Both the position numbers and the translations under genes were made by a program. The notes under the pieces were generated by a model. The model did not search any database. It was not told the origin of the DNA and was given only the letters and a program-made list of their open reading frames with translations. Shown here piece after piece: positions 5,500-11,591 of a stretch of 11,591 bases of DNA. Each line of letters starts with the position of its first letter. Within the stretch, counting starts at the first letter, position 1. The DNA lies in contig PMTB01000014.1 in NCBI GenBank assembly GCA_003167475.1, forward strand, positions 1 through 11,591, given 5' to 3'. Source of the DNA: a candidate division FCPU426 bacterium. GTDB lineage: Bacteria; Oederibacteriota; PGYV01; Palsa-1178.

Positions 5500-8199
5500 T
5501 CACCTTACTATAAAAAGGACTTTCGTCTTTGACTTTTCAACTCCATCATCGGTATTGGCTTTTATTATATAGAAGTAAGCACCGCTTGATAAACCTTTCA
5601 GCAAAGCCCCGTCCACTTTACCGGCATTATATCCGGCCGGAACTGTTCCCTGGTTGATCTTGATATCAAGTATTTTCCTGAACGACGATGTGTAAGCAAG
5701 AAAATGCACGTCATCGGAGGCGTGATCAAGCCTGTATGTCATGTGCAGATCATAGAATTCCGGGTTAAACGGGTTTGGATAAATTTTTTCCACTGACGGC
5801 GTTTCAACCGGGGTCGGGAACACGGCCGTTTGTGTGAATGTTGCGGTGGGCTGCTGAGTATTTGCAGGGGTATTCATCGGAGTCTGTGTGCTTACAGCGG
5901 TGCTTATTGCGGTGAATGTATTTACCGGCGTGTTTGTGGGAATGCCGGTAGGGATTTCAGTCTGTGTTATGGTGGGGGTAAATGTTAAAGTATCCTCGGG
6001 CGTCACGGTCCAGGTAAGAGTTACGGTCCAAGTCAGCGTAACCGTAAAAGTCATGGTGACGCTCGGCGTAAATGACGGCGTGGGAGGCGTACCTGTGCTT
6101 GTTTCGGTTATTGACGCCGTCGCCGAAGGCGAATAATACGGGGTGTTTGTGGCCGTCGGCGTCGATGTCTTGCTCGAAGTCTGCGTGGCTGTCACGGTGC
6201 GCGTGAACGACTGCGTAAAAGTTGCGGTATAAGTGGATGTGTTGACGGGCGTATTTGTGCCTGTGTAAGTCGCGGTATTGCCGGGTGTTTTTGTCATGGT
6301 ATTAACAGGCGTGTTTGTCACTGTGTTGACCGGGGTGTTTGTCGCTGTGTTTACGGGCGTGCTGGTCGCCGTATTTAACGGCGTCACGGTTTTTGTGCGC
6401 GTCGCCGTGAATGAAGGGGTTGACGCGCAGGCTGACATCGCGGACGTGCCGAAGGCGCTTGTATCCTGGTAGTTGTTCCCCGTACCGTTCCACATGAGCA
6501 CGCCCGTCCTTGTCGCGCCGCATGTTTCATTGTGGTCTATGCCCACATCAAATCCGATATTTACACCGCTCCCGCCCGATATGCCTATGCTTGCCCAGGG
6601 GATATTGAATTCGGCCGAATATCCGTTCGCCGTGCGGAAAGTCGCCGCGGTTACACTTCCAAGTTTTCCGTTCTCTTCCCTTGCCACCGGGTCGCCGTAG
6701 CGTATGGAAAACTGGTAATCATTGGCGTCATATGTTGTGGCGCGGTTGTCCGTTGCGTCTATATAAATTTCCACCGCGTCGTCCTCGTACCAGTTCGCGC
6801 CGCTGTTGCAAAGCGCCGGGTCGGTGACATCGACCCCGACTTTGATCCCCGTTGAATCCCAGCGCACTTTGAAGTTCGCCGATACGGCTCCCTGCGTGCC
6901 TTCAACTGTTTTAGTTACCGCTGTCCACGCGCCTGTCTGCCATATGCCGTCGTTTAAGTTCCCGTCAGTAAGATTAAAGCTTTGCCCTTCAACGCAATCC
7001 GCGTTCACGAGCCCCGGGGTCGGAACAGGACTTGATGTGAAAGTGAATGTCGGCGTGCCCGCGTAAGGCGAAGCCGTCTGCGTGAATGACGGGCTCCCGA
7101 TTACCGTGGTCCATGTACGGGTAAAGGTCGGAGTCGCCGTCTTTGTCAGGGTAAAGGTCTGCGTCATAGTGCGCGAGTATGTGTAAGTGGGCGTGTTCAC
7201 CACAGGAGTGTTGGTCGCAGCTGTGCACGCGATAAAAGTTTTGCCCGGAGTCAATATATTATTCCTTATAAAGTTGCCTTCTGTGGAAAGATGGCTCGTG
7301 TCAAAAGTGCCGCCTGAGCAGGTGTTCGAATTAAACTGGGCGGATGATTCCGGCGCGTCGGAGAACGACCAGGAACACCAGCTTATCTTCTGCCCGGAGG
7401 AACCGGCCATTATATTTAGAAAATTTGTGGCGTTTGCCGTATCCAGCGTCCCGCCTCCGGAAGATGTTGAAGCAGCCCATTCTGTACAGAAGATCGGCAA
7501 CGAACTGACATATGGCGTAAGCAGGGATGTCGAATGCGACGCGGCGTAAAAGTGGAACGTGTACATGACATTGGAATAACTCAGCTTGTTATTTACCACG
7601 TCGCTGCCGAGCTGCGACCAGTTCGGGGTCCCGCAGATTATTATGGTGTCGGGGTCTATGGCACGTATCTTGGGTATTATATTGTCCGCATACTGCTTGA
7701 CAGTGGCCCAGTTGACACCGTTGGGTTCATTGCATATTTCATAAAGCACGTATTTCTTCCCCTTGTGCTGAGTGGCCTCGTGTGTCCAGAAAGTACCCGC
7801 GTCGGCCAGGTGGGCATTGGGGTCGCCTGGCGTCAGGACATGCCAGTCGATTATAGCGTACATTCCCAGCGCGCCTATCTTATCCACGAGGGTATCAACC
7901 TGGCTGGTAAATGACGCCGGGTTGCTGAGGTAGCCGCCTTCATCCACATACATGGCTATCCTGACAACATCGGCTCCCATGCCGTTTGCGGCGAAATTAA
8001 AGGCAGCGTCAGGCAGGCATAAGGGATAATATTGCAGGCCGTGCGTGGAAACTCCCCTGAGCTGAACCGGGTTGCCGCACTCATTGACAAGCTGATTCCC
8101 CGAAACCTTAAGTTTGCCGTTGACGGATACTGCCGAAGCTATTAAAAGGTTAACCGTTAAAATAAATCCGCATAAAAATAGCAGCCTTTTCATCCGCAT
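5500..8199 (-). CDS. modular GH5 cellulase: GH5, Thr linker, CBM9-like, Thr linker, C-terminal sorting-like domain
   Basis: An 899-residue secreted beta-1,4-glucanase. The signal peptide (about 1-23) is followed by a GH5 domain (about 24-325) of subfamily-2 type: QLRGVSTHGLQYY (46-58), IIDWHV (116-121), YEICNEP with acid/base E158, TFHFYAASH (214-222) and PIFCTEW with nucleophile E240, so it appears active. Then come a Thr-rich linker (about 328-396), a CBM9-like domain (about 399-591; begins around DCVEGQSFNLTDGNLNDGIW), a second Thr-rich linker (592-803) and a C-terminal beta domain (804-899) starting EKIYPNPFNPE, similar to FlgD-Ig or type-A sorting domains. The start at 8199 has AGGAG 6 nt upstream; the ATG two codons later is less well placed. 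CBM9-like and C-terminal domains are clear homologues of those in the modular GH9. No GTTTAGCGCTAAAC operator precedes it. Confidence 0.95.
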   Translation of the reverse strand: MRMKRLLFLCGFILTVNLLIASAVSVNGKLKVSGNQLVNECGNPVQLRGVSTHGLQYYPLCLPDAAFNFAANGMGADVVRIAMYVDEGGYLSNPASFTSQVDTLVDKIGALGMYAIIDWHVLTPGDPNAHLADAGTFWTHEATQHKGKKYVLYEICNEPNGVNWATVKQYADNIIPKIRAIDPDTIIICGTPNWSQLGSDVVNNKLSYSNVMYTFHFYAASHSTSLLTPYVSSLPIFCTEWAASTSSGGGTLDTANATNFLNIMAGSSGQKISWCSWSFSDAPESSAQFNSNTCSGGTFDTSHLSTEGNFIRNNILTPGKTFIACTAATNTPVVNTPTYTYSRTMTQTFTLTKTATPTFTRTWTTVIGSPSFTQTASPYAGTPTFTFTSSPVPTPGLVNADCVEGQSFNLTDGNLNDGIWQTGAWTAVTKTVEGTQGAVSANFKVRWDSTGIKVGVDVTDPALCNSGANWYEDDAVEIYIDATDNRATTYDANDYQFSIRYGDPVAREENGKLGSVTAATFRTANGYSAEFNIPWASIGISGGSGVNIGFDVGIDHNETCGATRTGVLMWNGTGNNYQDTSAFGTSAMSACASTPSFTATRTKTVTPLNTATSTPVNTATNTPVNTVTNTPVNTMTKTPGNTATYTGTNTPVNTSTYTATFTQSFTRTVTATQTSSKTSTPTATNTPYYSPSATASITETSTGTPPTPSFTPSVTMTFTVTLTWTVTLTWTVTPEDTLTFTPTITQTEIPTGIPTNTPVNTFTAISTAVSTQTPMNTPANTQQPTATFTQTAVFPTPVETPSVEKIYPNPFNPEFYDLHMTYRLDHASDDVHFLAYTSSFRKILDIKINQGTVPAGYNAGKVDGALLKGLSSGAYFYIIKANTDDGVEKSKTKVLFIVR
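6268..6363 (-). repeat. four 24-bp in-frame tandem repeats in the GH5 second linker
   Basis: Residues 613-644 are four 8-residue units: STPVNTAT, NTPVNTVT, NTPVNTMT and KTPGNTAT. Further NTPVNT copies occur nearby (about 649-654 and 757-761). The unit length preserves frame, so copy number could change without breaking the enzyme. Confidence 0.8.
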
Positions 8200-8235
8200 T
8201 TTGGTCTCCTAGCGTTTCTATGATTTATAGTTAAT

Positions 8236-8265
8236 ATTGTACTATATTATTGGACAATAATGCAA
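8236..8265 (-). promoter_or_regulatory. possible promoter of the modular GH5 gene
   Basis: On the minus strand, TTGCAT (8260-8265), an 18-bp spacer and TACAAT (8236-8241), about 37 nt before the start codon. The fit to sigma70 is fair in a strongly AT-rich context, which raises the chance of coincidence. Confidence 0.45.
8246..8261. promoter_or_regulatory. 16-bp AT-rich palindrome in the GH5 promoter spacer
   Basis: ATTATTGGACAATAAT has perfect 7-bp arms around a 2-nt centre and lies between the proposed -35 and -10 elements, a place where a regulator could act. It does not resemble the GTTTAGCGCTAAAC operator. In AT-rich DNA it may be chance. Confidence 0.35.
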
Positions 8266-8382
8266 TAAAAACGTTCCGTTGAGTGCAACGTGGTTTTAAT
8301 GTGAAAAATGGGGTTAAAACGAAGCAAAAAAGTTTATTTTTTTGTAAAAAGAGTTATTGGGGCGATGCACACGGATTGTAAC

Positions 8383-8450
8383 TTAAGGTCAAAGGCTCGA
8401 GAGAGTAGATAGTAGAGAGGTGAAGGGTGTGGGTTGCTCTTATTATAGAA
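8383..8450 (+). repeat. 68-bp dispersed repeat, copy A (inverted relative to 10419-10486)
   Basis: Begins TTAAGGTCAAAGGCTCGAG, passes through 7-nt-period units AGAGTAG/ATAGTAG/AGAGGTG, and ends GGTTGCTCTTATTATAGAA. Compared with the reverse complement of 10419-10486 it matches at 65 of 68 positions by direct reading. It lies 100 bp past the stop of the compact GH9 gene. Confidence 0.9.
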
Positions 8451-8516
8451 GGACAAAAATCCCGAAACGTAACTGCTTTCATGTTCTTCTATAATAATAG
8501 CAACATAAACCCTTCT
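8421..8516. other. long imperfect hairpin downstream of the compact GH9 gene
   Basis: 8421-8450 pairs with 8487-8516 at 25 of 30 positions, with a 36-nt loop (8451-8486). In the GH9 transcript it would form about 35 nt after the stop codon. No U-tract follows, so it is not a standard intrinsic terminator. It may protect the mRNA 3' end or be a by-product of two adjacent repeat copies. Confidence 0.6.
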
Positions 8517-8520
8517 ACTA
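8487..8520 (-). repeat. degenerate partial copy B of the dispersed repeat
   Basis: Begins TTCTATAATAATAGCAAC and is similar to the first 34 nt of the plus-strand form at 10419-10486 with about five mismatches. Beyond 8520 similarity fades into a C/T-rich stretch reaching about 8555. It is in the opposite orientation to copy A. Confidence 0.65.
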
Positions 8521-8550
8521 TAACCTTTCTCCTATCTGAAAGCTCTTGCT

Positions 8551-10248
8551 CTACTTTGAAAAATACCCGAGCACGTACACCAGCGGGGCGTTCCAGTTTA
8601 TCGCCACTTCGTTCGAGGCGTATGACTGTAGTGAATCCTGGTAGCATTTCATGGGCGGGGTGTCAAATGACAGGCCCCGGAGGACATCGTCATTCCTTCC
8701 GTTGTTAGGGCCGCCCGCGAGCAGTCCCGGCCACGGCTCTTCTTTTCCGTCGGCCGCGGACGGCCTGTGATGTATGTTCATGCAGTAATAGGAACCCAGG
8801 CCGGTCACAAAACTCATGTTGAACGGGTTGCGGCCGAATATATAGTGCAGGGCCTCTTCCGCGCCCTGCAGATATGATTTATCTTTGCATAACTCGGAAG
8901 CCGCGATAAGATTTATGGAATAGTTCAGGATTATATTATTGGAACCCCAGATGTAATCGTCTTTTAGCATGGTAATCTTATACCCGCTGTCCTTTATCCT
9001 GCCGATGAGCACATCCGCGTGCCTTTTAAGGTCCAATCTTATCTTCGCGTCAAGCTCCATGTTCTTTGAAGGCTGGGTTCCGTAGCAGTAGGATATCATG
9101 GCCGCGGGCTTTACTTCCCTCCACCAGGCCGCCTTTTCTATCATGGGATCGTCGTTCACGGAGTTGATCTCGATGAATTTCTCAAACTCGCTTTCGCCCG
9201 TAGTGTTGAACAGTTCCACCGCGGCCCAAAAACGCTCGTCAGTATCGCTTAAGTCCGCGTACTGGCCGGTATTGGTGTCCGCCGGATTTTTAAATCCGCC
9301 TTCCGGCACTATACCCGGGTTCGATGTCAAAAACGCCCACGCTTTTTTAGAGGCACGAAGGCACCTGGCTGAAAATTCGCTGTCATAGGGCGCGTACACA
9401 CGGGCGGCTATGGCCATGACCGCGGCGAAGTCAGCCGTGGCGCAGGATGTCACTTCATAAACATATTCCTTGCTTGTGTCCTTTTCCGGCATTATAAATC
9501 CAGGAAACTGCAGCGGCGTAACTTTATGATAAACCCCGCCGTTCGGTGATATCATTTTGAGCATCCAGACCAGGTTGTATTTGCACTCTTCAAGAAGGTC
9601 CGGCAGTTTATAGCCGGTATACGGGAAGTCCATTTTTAAGGCCGCCGCCTTAACTTTGTTCCGTTCAAAAAAGAACAGGAGTGTTGCCGTGGATAATCCG
9701 CTGTTTACCGTATACCTGCCGTAGTCGCCCGCGTCATGCCAGCCGCCGGAAACATCTATCGTGCCGGAAAGCCCGTTGCCGACAGAAGGGTGGAACATTG
9801 CCGGGCTTAAATGGCAGGCATCGTGGGAAAAACCGTCAGGGCCGGATACTTTCGTACCGCAGCGCTGGTTATAAAAAGCGCGGGCGGATTTATAAAACGC
9901 CTTGTTATATATATCGTTCCCGATAGTGAAAGAATATGATTTCAGTTCCCTGTTGACCTCTATATAGTACTCGCCTTCCTTATTAAAATCCGTAAAATCC
10001 GCTATGTAGCACGTATCCCCGGAGTCCTCATCGCGGATTGGCCCGGAAAGTTTTCCCGTGAACATCTCTTTCTTATCGGAAGTCCGCAGGACGCGGAAAT
10101 ATTCCGCCTTGTCAAGCGCGACAACAGCGTACTTATCATCCAGTATGCGGTACCCTATCTGGTCGACCTTTATCTCATCATCGGCCGAAACCGCGAATAA
10201 AGGCGAGGCGAAAAGAATGACAACAAGGATAAACAGGATTTTTTCCAT
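8551..10248 (-). CDS. compact GH9 endoglucanase with N-terminal Ig-like domain
   Basis: A 565-residue secreted cellulase. The signal peptide (about 1-21, MEKILFILVVILFASPLFAV) is followed by a CelD_N-type Ig-like domain (about 25-110, starting EIKVDQIGYR). The GH9 (alpha/alpha)6 domain (about 113-563) carries GGWHDAGDYGRY with D172 and D175, NIHHRPSAAD with H493-R495, and SNEVAINW with acid catalyst E547. All key residues are present, so it should be active. The start at 10248 is set by GGAGG 7 nt upstream and the signal peptide; the frame stays open to 10317 without support. Unlike the other intact enzymes it ends right after the catalytic domain, with no linker, CBM9-like or C-terminal domain. 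It belongs to the same GH9 type as the modular enzyme but is clearly diverged from it. A TATACT at 10282-10287 could be its -10 element, but no good -35 is seen. Inverted 68-bp repeats flank it. Confidence 0.95.
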   Translation of the reverse strand: MEKILFILVVILFASPLFAVSADDEIKVDQIGYRILDDKYAVVALDKAEYFRVLRTSDKKEMFTGKLSGPIRDEDSGDTCYIADFTDFNKEGEYYIEVNRELKSYSFTIGNDIYNKAFYKSARAFYNQRCGTKVSGPDGFSHDACHLSPAMFHPSVGNGLSGTIDVSGGWHDAGDYGRYTVNSGLSTATLLFFFERNKVKAAALKMDFPYTGYKLPDLLEECKYNLVWMLKMISPNGGVYHKVTPLQFPGFIMPEKDTSKEYVYEVTSCATADFAAVMAIAARVYAPYDSEFSARCLRASKKAWAFLTSNPGIVPEGGFKNPADTNTGQYADLSDTDERFWAAVELFNTTGESEFEKFIEINSVNDDPMIEKAAWWREVKPAAMISYCYGTQPSKNMELDAKIRLDLKRHADVLIGRIKDSGYKITMLKDDYIWGSNNIILNYSINLIAASELCKDKSYLQGAEEALHYIFGRNPFNMSFVTGLGSYYCMNIHHRPSAADGKEEPWPGLLAGGPNNGRNDDVLRGLSFDTPPMKCYQDSLQSYASNEVAINWNAPLVYVLGYFSK

Positions 10249-10320
10249 ATAAAAACCTCCAAGTTTGATGAAGACGCTGTCAGTATAACGGAATCCGGTA
10301 GTTATAGTTGCAGCCACAGT

Positions 10321-10400
10321 GTAGCGTCACATTTTATGCGCCATCAGCAGGCCCGGTCCGCAAGTGTCGTCGGCAAATGGCGCATAATATGCGCCGCTAC
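10321..10400. repeat. 80-bp REP/MITE-like inverted-repeat element
   Basis: Two 24-nt arms (10321-10344 and 10377-10400), beginning GTAGCG and ending CTAC, pair at 21 of 24 positions around a 32-nt centre. The outer GTAGCG...ATGCGCCAT form resembles short palindromic intergenic elements spread in many bacterial genomes. It lies between the compact GH9 gene and the 68-bp repeat copy C. It encodes nothing. Confidence 0.7.
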
Positions 10401-10418
10401 GCCCAGTATTTTTCGCCA

Positions 10419-10486
10419 TTCTATAATAAGAGCAACCCATACCCTTCTACTCTCTACTATCTACTCTCTCGAGCCTTTGACCTTAA
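10419..10486 (-). repeat. 68-bp dispersed repeat, copy C (inverted relative to 8383-8450)
   Basis: Read on the minus strand it matches copy A at 65 of 68 positions and contains the units AGAGTAG, ATAGTAG, AGAGTAG. It lies directly downstream of the terminator of the outer-membrane protein gene. Copies A and C bracket about 2 kb holding only the compact GH9 gene. Confidence 0.9.
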
Positions 10487-10521
10487 TAAAAAAGGCCCGG
10501 TGGGCAAACCCACCGGGCCTT
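10485..10521 (-). terminator. strong intrinsic terminator of the outer-membrane protein gene
   Basis: A perfect 13-bp stem (10492-10504 with 10509-10521; AAGGCCCGGTGGG on the plus strand) with a 4-nt loop. Read on the minus strand it is followed by a U-rich tail. It starts 19 nt after the TAA at 10540. Confidence 0.93.
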
Positions 10522-10539
10522 CATTAATTTACTGTGGTA

Positions 10540-11591
10540 TTACATTCCCAGCCATTTCTTTATCTGGGCGTCATCCGGGTTCATCTTCAGGTAATAGCCA
10601 AGGTACATCTTTGCCTTAGCCATGTCCTTCATATAATAATAGCAAAGCCCTATCTTCTTATATAATACGGAATTCATCTTGTCGAGTTTTACGGCTCCTC
10701 CGTAATACGCGAGGGCCTTCGTGTAATCCTTTGTCTTGAAGAACTGGTCCCCGGCCGCTTCATACTTCGCGCCCGCGCCTGTTCCTTTTGATGCCGCCGC
10801 GCCGCCGCCTGAAGCGCTTCCTCCGAATCCGAAGTTCATGCCGCCGGAGAAGTACAATCCCGACAGATCAACAGTTGTCAGGGAACTGAACAACTGATTG
10901 CTGAATACCCCGGTCGATGTGCCTGTGATCTTCACAGGGAAGCTTGCGATCCTGTACCCGAGCCCGACGCTGACGCCGACATTGTCGGTAAACATATACA
11001 TTGCTCCCGCCTCGATGTTGCCGCCGAAGAATGAGTCTTTAAAATCAATCAAAGAGTACTGATTGGATGCCGTAACTGGAAAGTAAGTGTTTGTTCCTGC
11101 CGGAGGGTTTGGCTCTGTCCATATTTCCCAGAAACTGTCATAGTGGAGGAACATTCCAAGGTCGGCGCCTATATAAGGGAAGAAACCTTTCGCGCCGTCT
11201 ATACCGATATAATACCTTCCGCCAAGGCCTATGTAGCCCAGGTTAAAAGCAATATGGGAATCAATTATATCCGTGCCGTTAATCTGGATGATGTCGTCAT
11301 TTTCCGCGTATAGGAAATCCGTCCTCAGCGATAATGCAAAATTCGGCGTCACAAAAAACTGAATGCTCCCGTTCCCCATTGCCAGGCTGTCCAATTTCGA
11401 GCCGGTTACGTCAAGATTGGGGTTGCTCCCGAATACATCGGGAAACCCGAGTAAAAAAGCGTTTTGGAGATTTGTATTCAGCACTGACGGATTTATCATG
11501 GAATATCCGCCGCGAAGTTCTATGCCGATCTTTTCGTTAACTCCCACCGCAAACATGGATGAGGCAAATATGGAGATTTCGGACCAAAAAG
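10540..11591 (-). CDS. outer-membrane beta-barrel protein with C-terminal TPRs; 5' end outside the window
   Basis: The frame is open to the right edge. The visible start (WSEISIFASSMFAVGVNEKIG) looks like the end of a signal peptide and the first barrel strand, and the first in-frame ATG (11556) has no ribosome-binding site, so the true start is beyond the window. Counting from that ATG, residues 1-245 show alternating, aromatic and glycine-rich strands (for example IGLGGRYYIGI, FFPYIGADLGMFL, NVGVSVGLGYRIASF) typical of small OmpA/OprF-like barrels. A Gly/Ala/Ser spacer (245-262) leads to about two tetratricopeptide repeats (262-329; GDQFFKTKDYTKALAYYGGA, LYKKIGLCYYYMKD). The barrel probably sits in the outer membrane with the TPR part in the periplasm. 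No specific function or link to the cellulases is seen; its strong terminator separates it from them. Confidence 0.8.
   Translation of the reverse strand, partial: FWSEISIFASSMFAVGVNEKIGIELRGGYSMINPSVLNTNLQNAFLLGFPDVFGSNPNLDVTGSKLDSLAMGNGSIQFFVTPNFALSLRTDFLYAENDDIIQINGTDIIDSHIAFNLGYIGLGGRYYIGIDGAKGFFPYIGADLGMFLHYDSFWEIWTEPNPPAGTNTYFPVTASNQYSLIDFKDSFFGGNIEAGAMYMFTDNVGVSVGLGYRIASFPVKITGTSTGVFSNQLFSSLTTVDLSGLYFSGGMNFGFGGSASGGGAAASKGTGAGAKYEAAGDQFFKTKDYTKALAYYGGAVKLDKMNSVLYKKIGLCYYYMKDMAKAKMYLGYYLKMNPDDAQIKKWLGM

Larger units (their letters stand above)
8200..8550. other. 351-bp intergenic stretch between compact GH9 and modular GH5
   Basis: No gene is seen. Next to the GH5 start it holds a possible promoter with a 16-bp palindrome (8236-8265). 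Next to the GH9 stop it holds two copies of a dispersed repeat in opposite orientation (8383-8450 and 8487-8520). The middle part (about 8266-8382) is AT-rich with A and T runs and shows nothing I can name. No GC-rich terminator followed by U residues is seen for the GH9 transcript. Confidence 0.7.

Noticed and set aside
5888..6523. Plus- and minus-strand open frames over the GH5 linker
   Set aside because: Same cause: six-base periodicity of the linker keeps other frames open. No ribosome-binding site or domain supports them.
8205..8218. TAGCGTTT upstream of the modular GH5 as an operator half-site
   Set aside because: Only one half resembles the operator, there is no palindrome, and it overlaps the ribosome-binding site.
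8383..8520. Repeat copies A and B as a CRISPR-like array
   Set aside because: Copies are inverted relative to each other, differ in length, and there is no regular spacer pattern or cas gene.
10249..10317. Longer N-terminus of the compact GH9 starting at 10317
   Set aside because: GGAGG lies 7 nt before 10248, where the signal peptide begins.

Overview
The window looks like a cellulose-degradation locus from an uncultured, probably Gram-negative bacterium. Every recognised gene is on the minus strand, so transcription runs from high to low coordinates. The diderm inference rests on an outer-membrane-type beta-barrel protein at the right edge and on C-terminal domains that resemble the Bacteroidetes/FCB 'PNPFNP' sorting or FlgD-Ig type. 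The very long linkers, in which every second residue is threonine, together with those C-terminal domains recall multidomain exoproteins of little-studied candidate phyla such as Goldbacteria. That taxonomic guess is weak and made from memory.

Layout in transcription order. (1) 11591-10540: the 3' part of an outer-membrane barrel protein with C-terminal TPRs, closed by a strong intrinsic terminator. (2) 10487-10249: a non-coding stretch with a 68-bp dispersed repeat and an 80-bp REP/MITE-like inverted-repeat element. (3) 10248-8551: a compact secreted GH9 endoglucanase with no accessory modules. (4) 8550-8200: a 351-bp gap with an inverted copy of the 68-bp repeat, a degenerate third copy and a likely promoter. 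(5) 8199-5500: a modular GH5 cellulase (GH5 - Thr linker - CBM9-like domain - Thr linker - C-terminal domain). (6) 5352-1981: a modular GH9 cellulase with the same accessory modules. (7) 1793-792: a LacI-family repressor. (8) 740-1: the N-terminal two-thirds of a second GH5 catalytic domain, running off the left edge.

How the parts fit. The four glycoside hydrolases have signal peptides and, as far as visible, intact catalytic residues, so the locus probably exports a small cellulase set. The most informative regulatory signal is one perfect 14-bp palindrome, GTTTAGCGCTAAAC. It occurs identically just upstream of the LacI-family gene and just downstream of a good sigma70-type promoter of the modular GH9 gene. 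Its AGCGCT core and 14-bp length match the operator of actinobacterial cellulose regulators CelR/CebR (TGGGAGCGCTCCCA). The simplest reading is an autoregulated repressor that senses a cellulose-derived sugar and also controls the GH9 gene, and perhaps the GH5 gene just downstream of its own. The compact GH9 and the intact GH5 lack a recognisable copy of this operator.

The less expected features are: the 68-bp inverted repeats that bracket the compact GH9 gene; 7-nt-period tandem repeats in the repressor leader and inside those 68-bp repeats; the Thr-every-other-residue linkers with homologous flanking modules; and the shared C-terminal domain that may be an export or surface-attachment signal.
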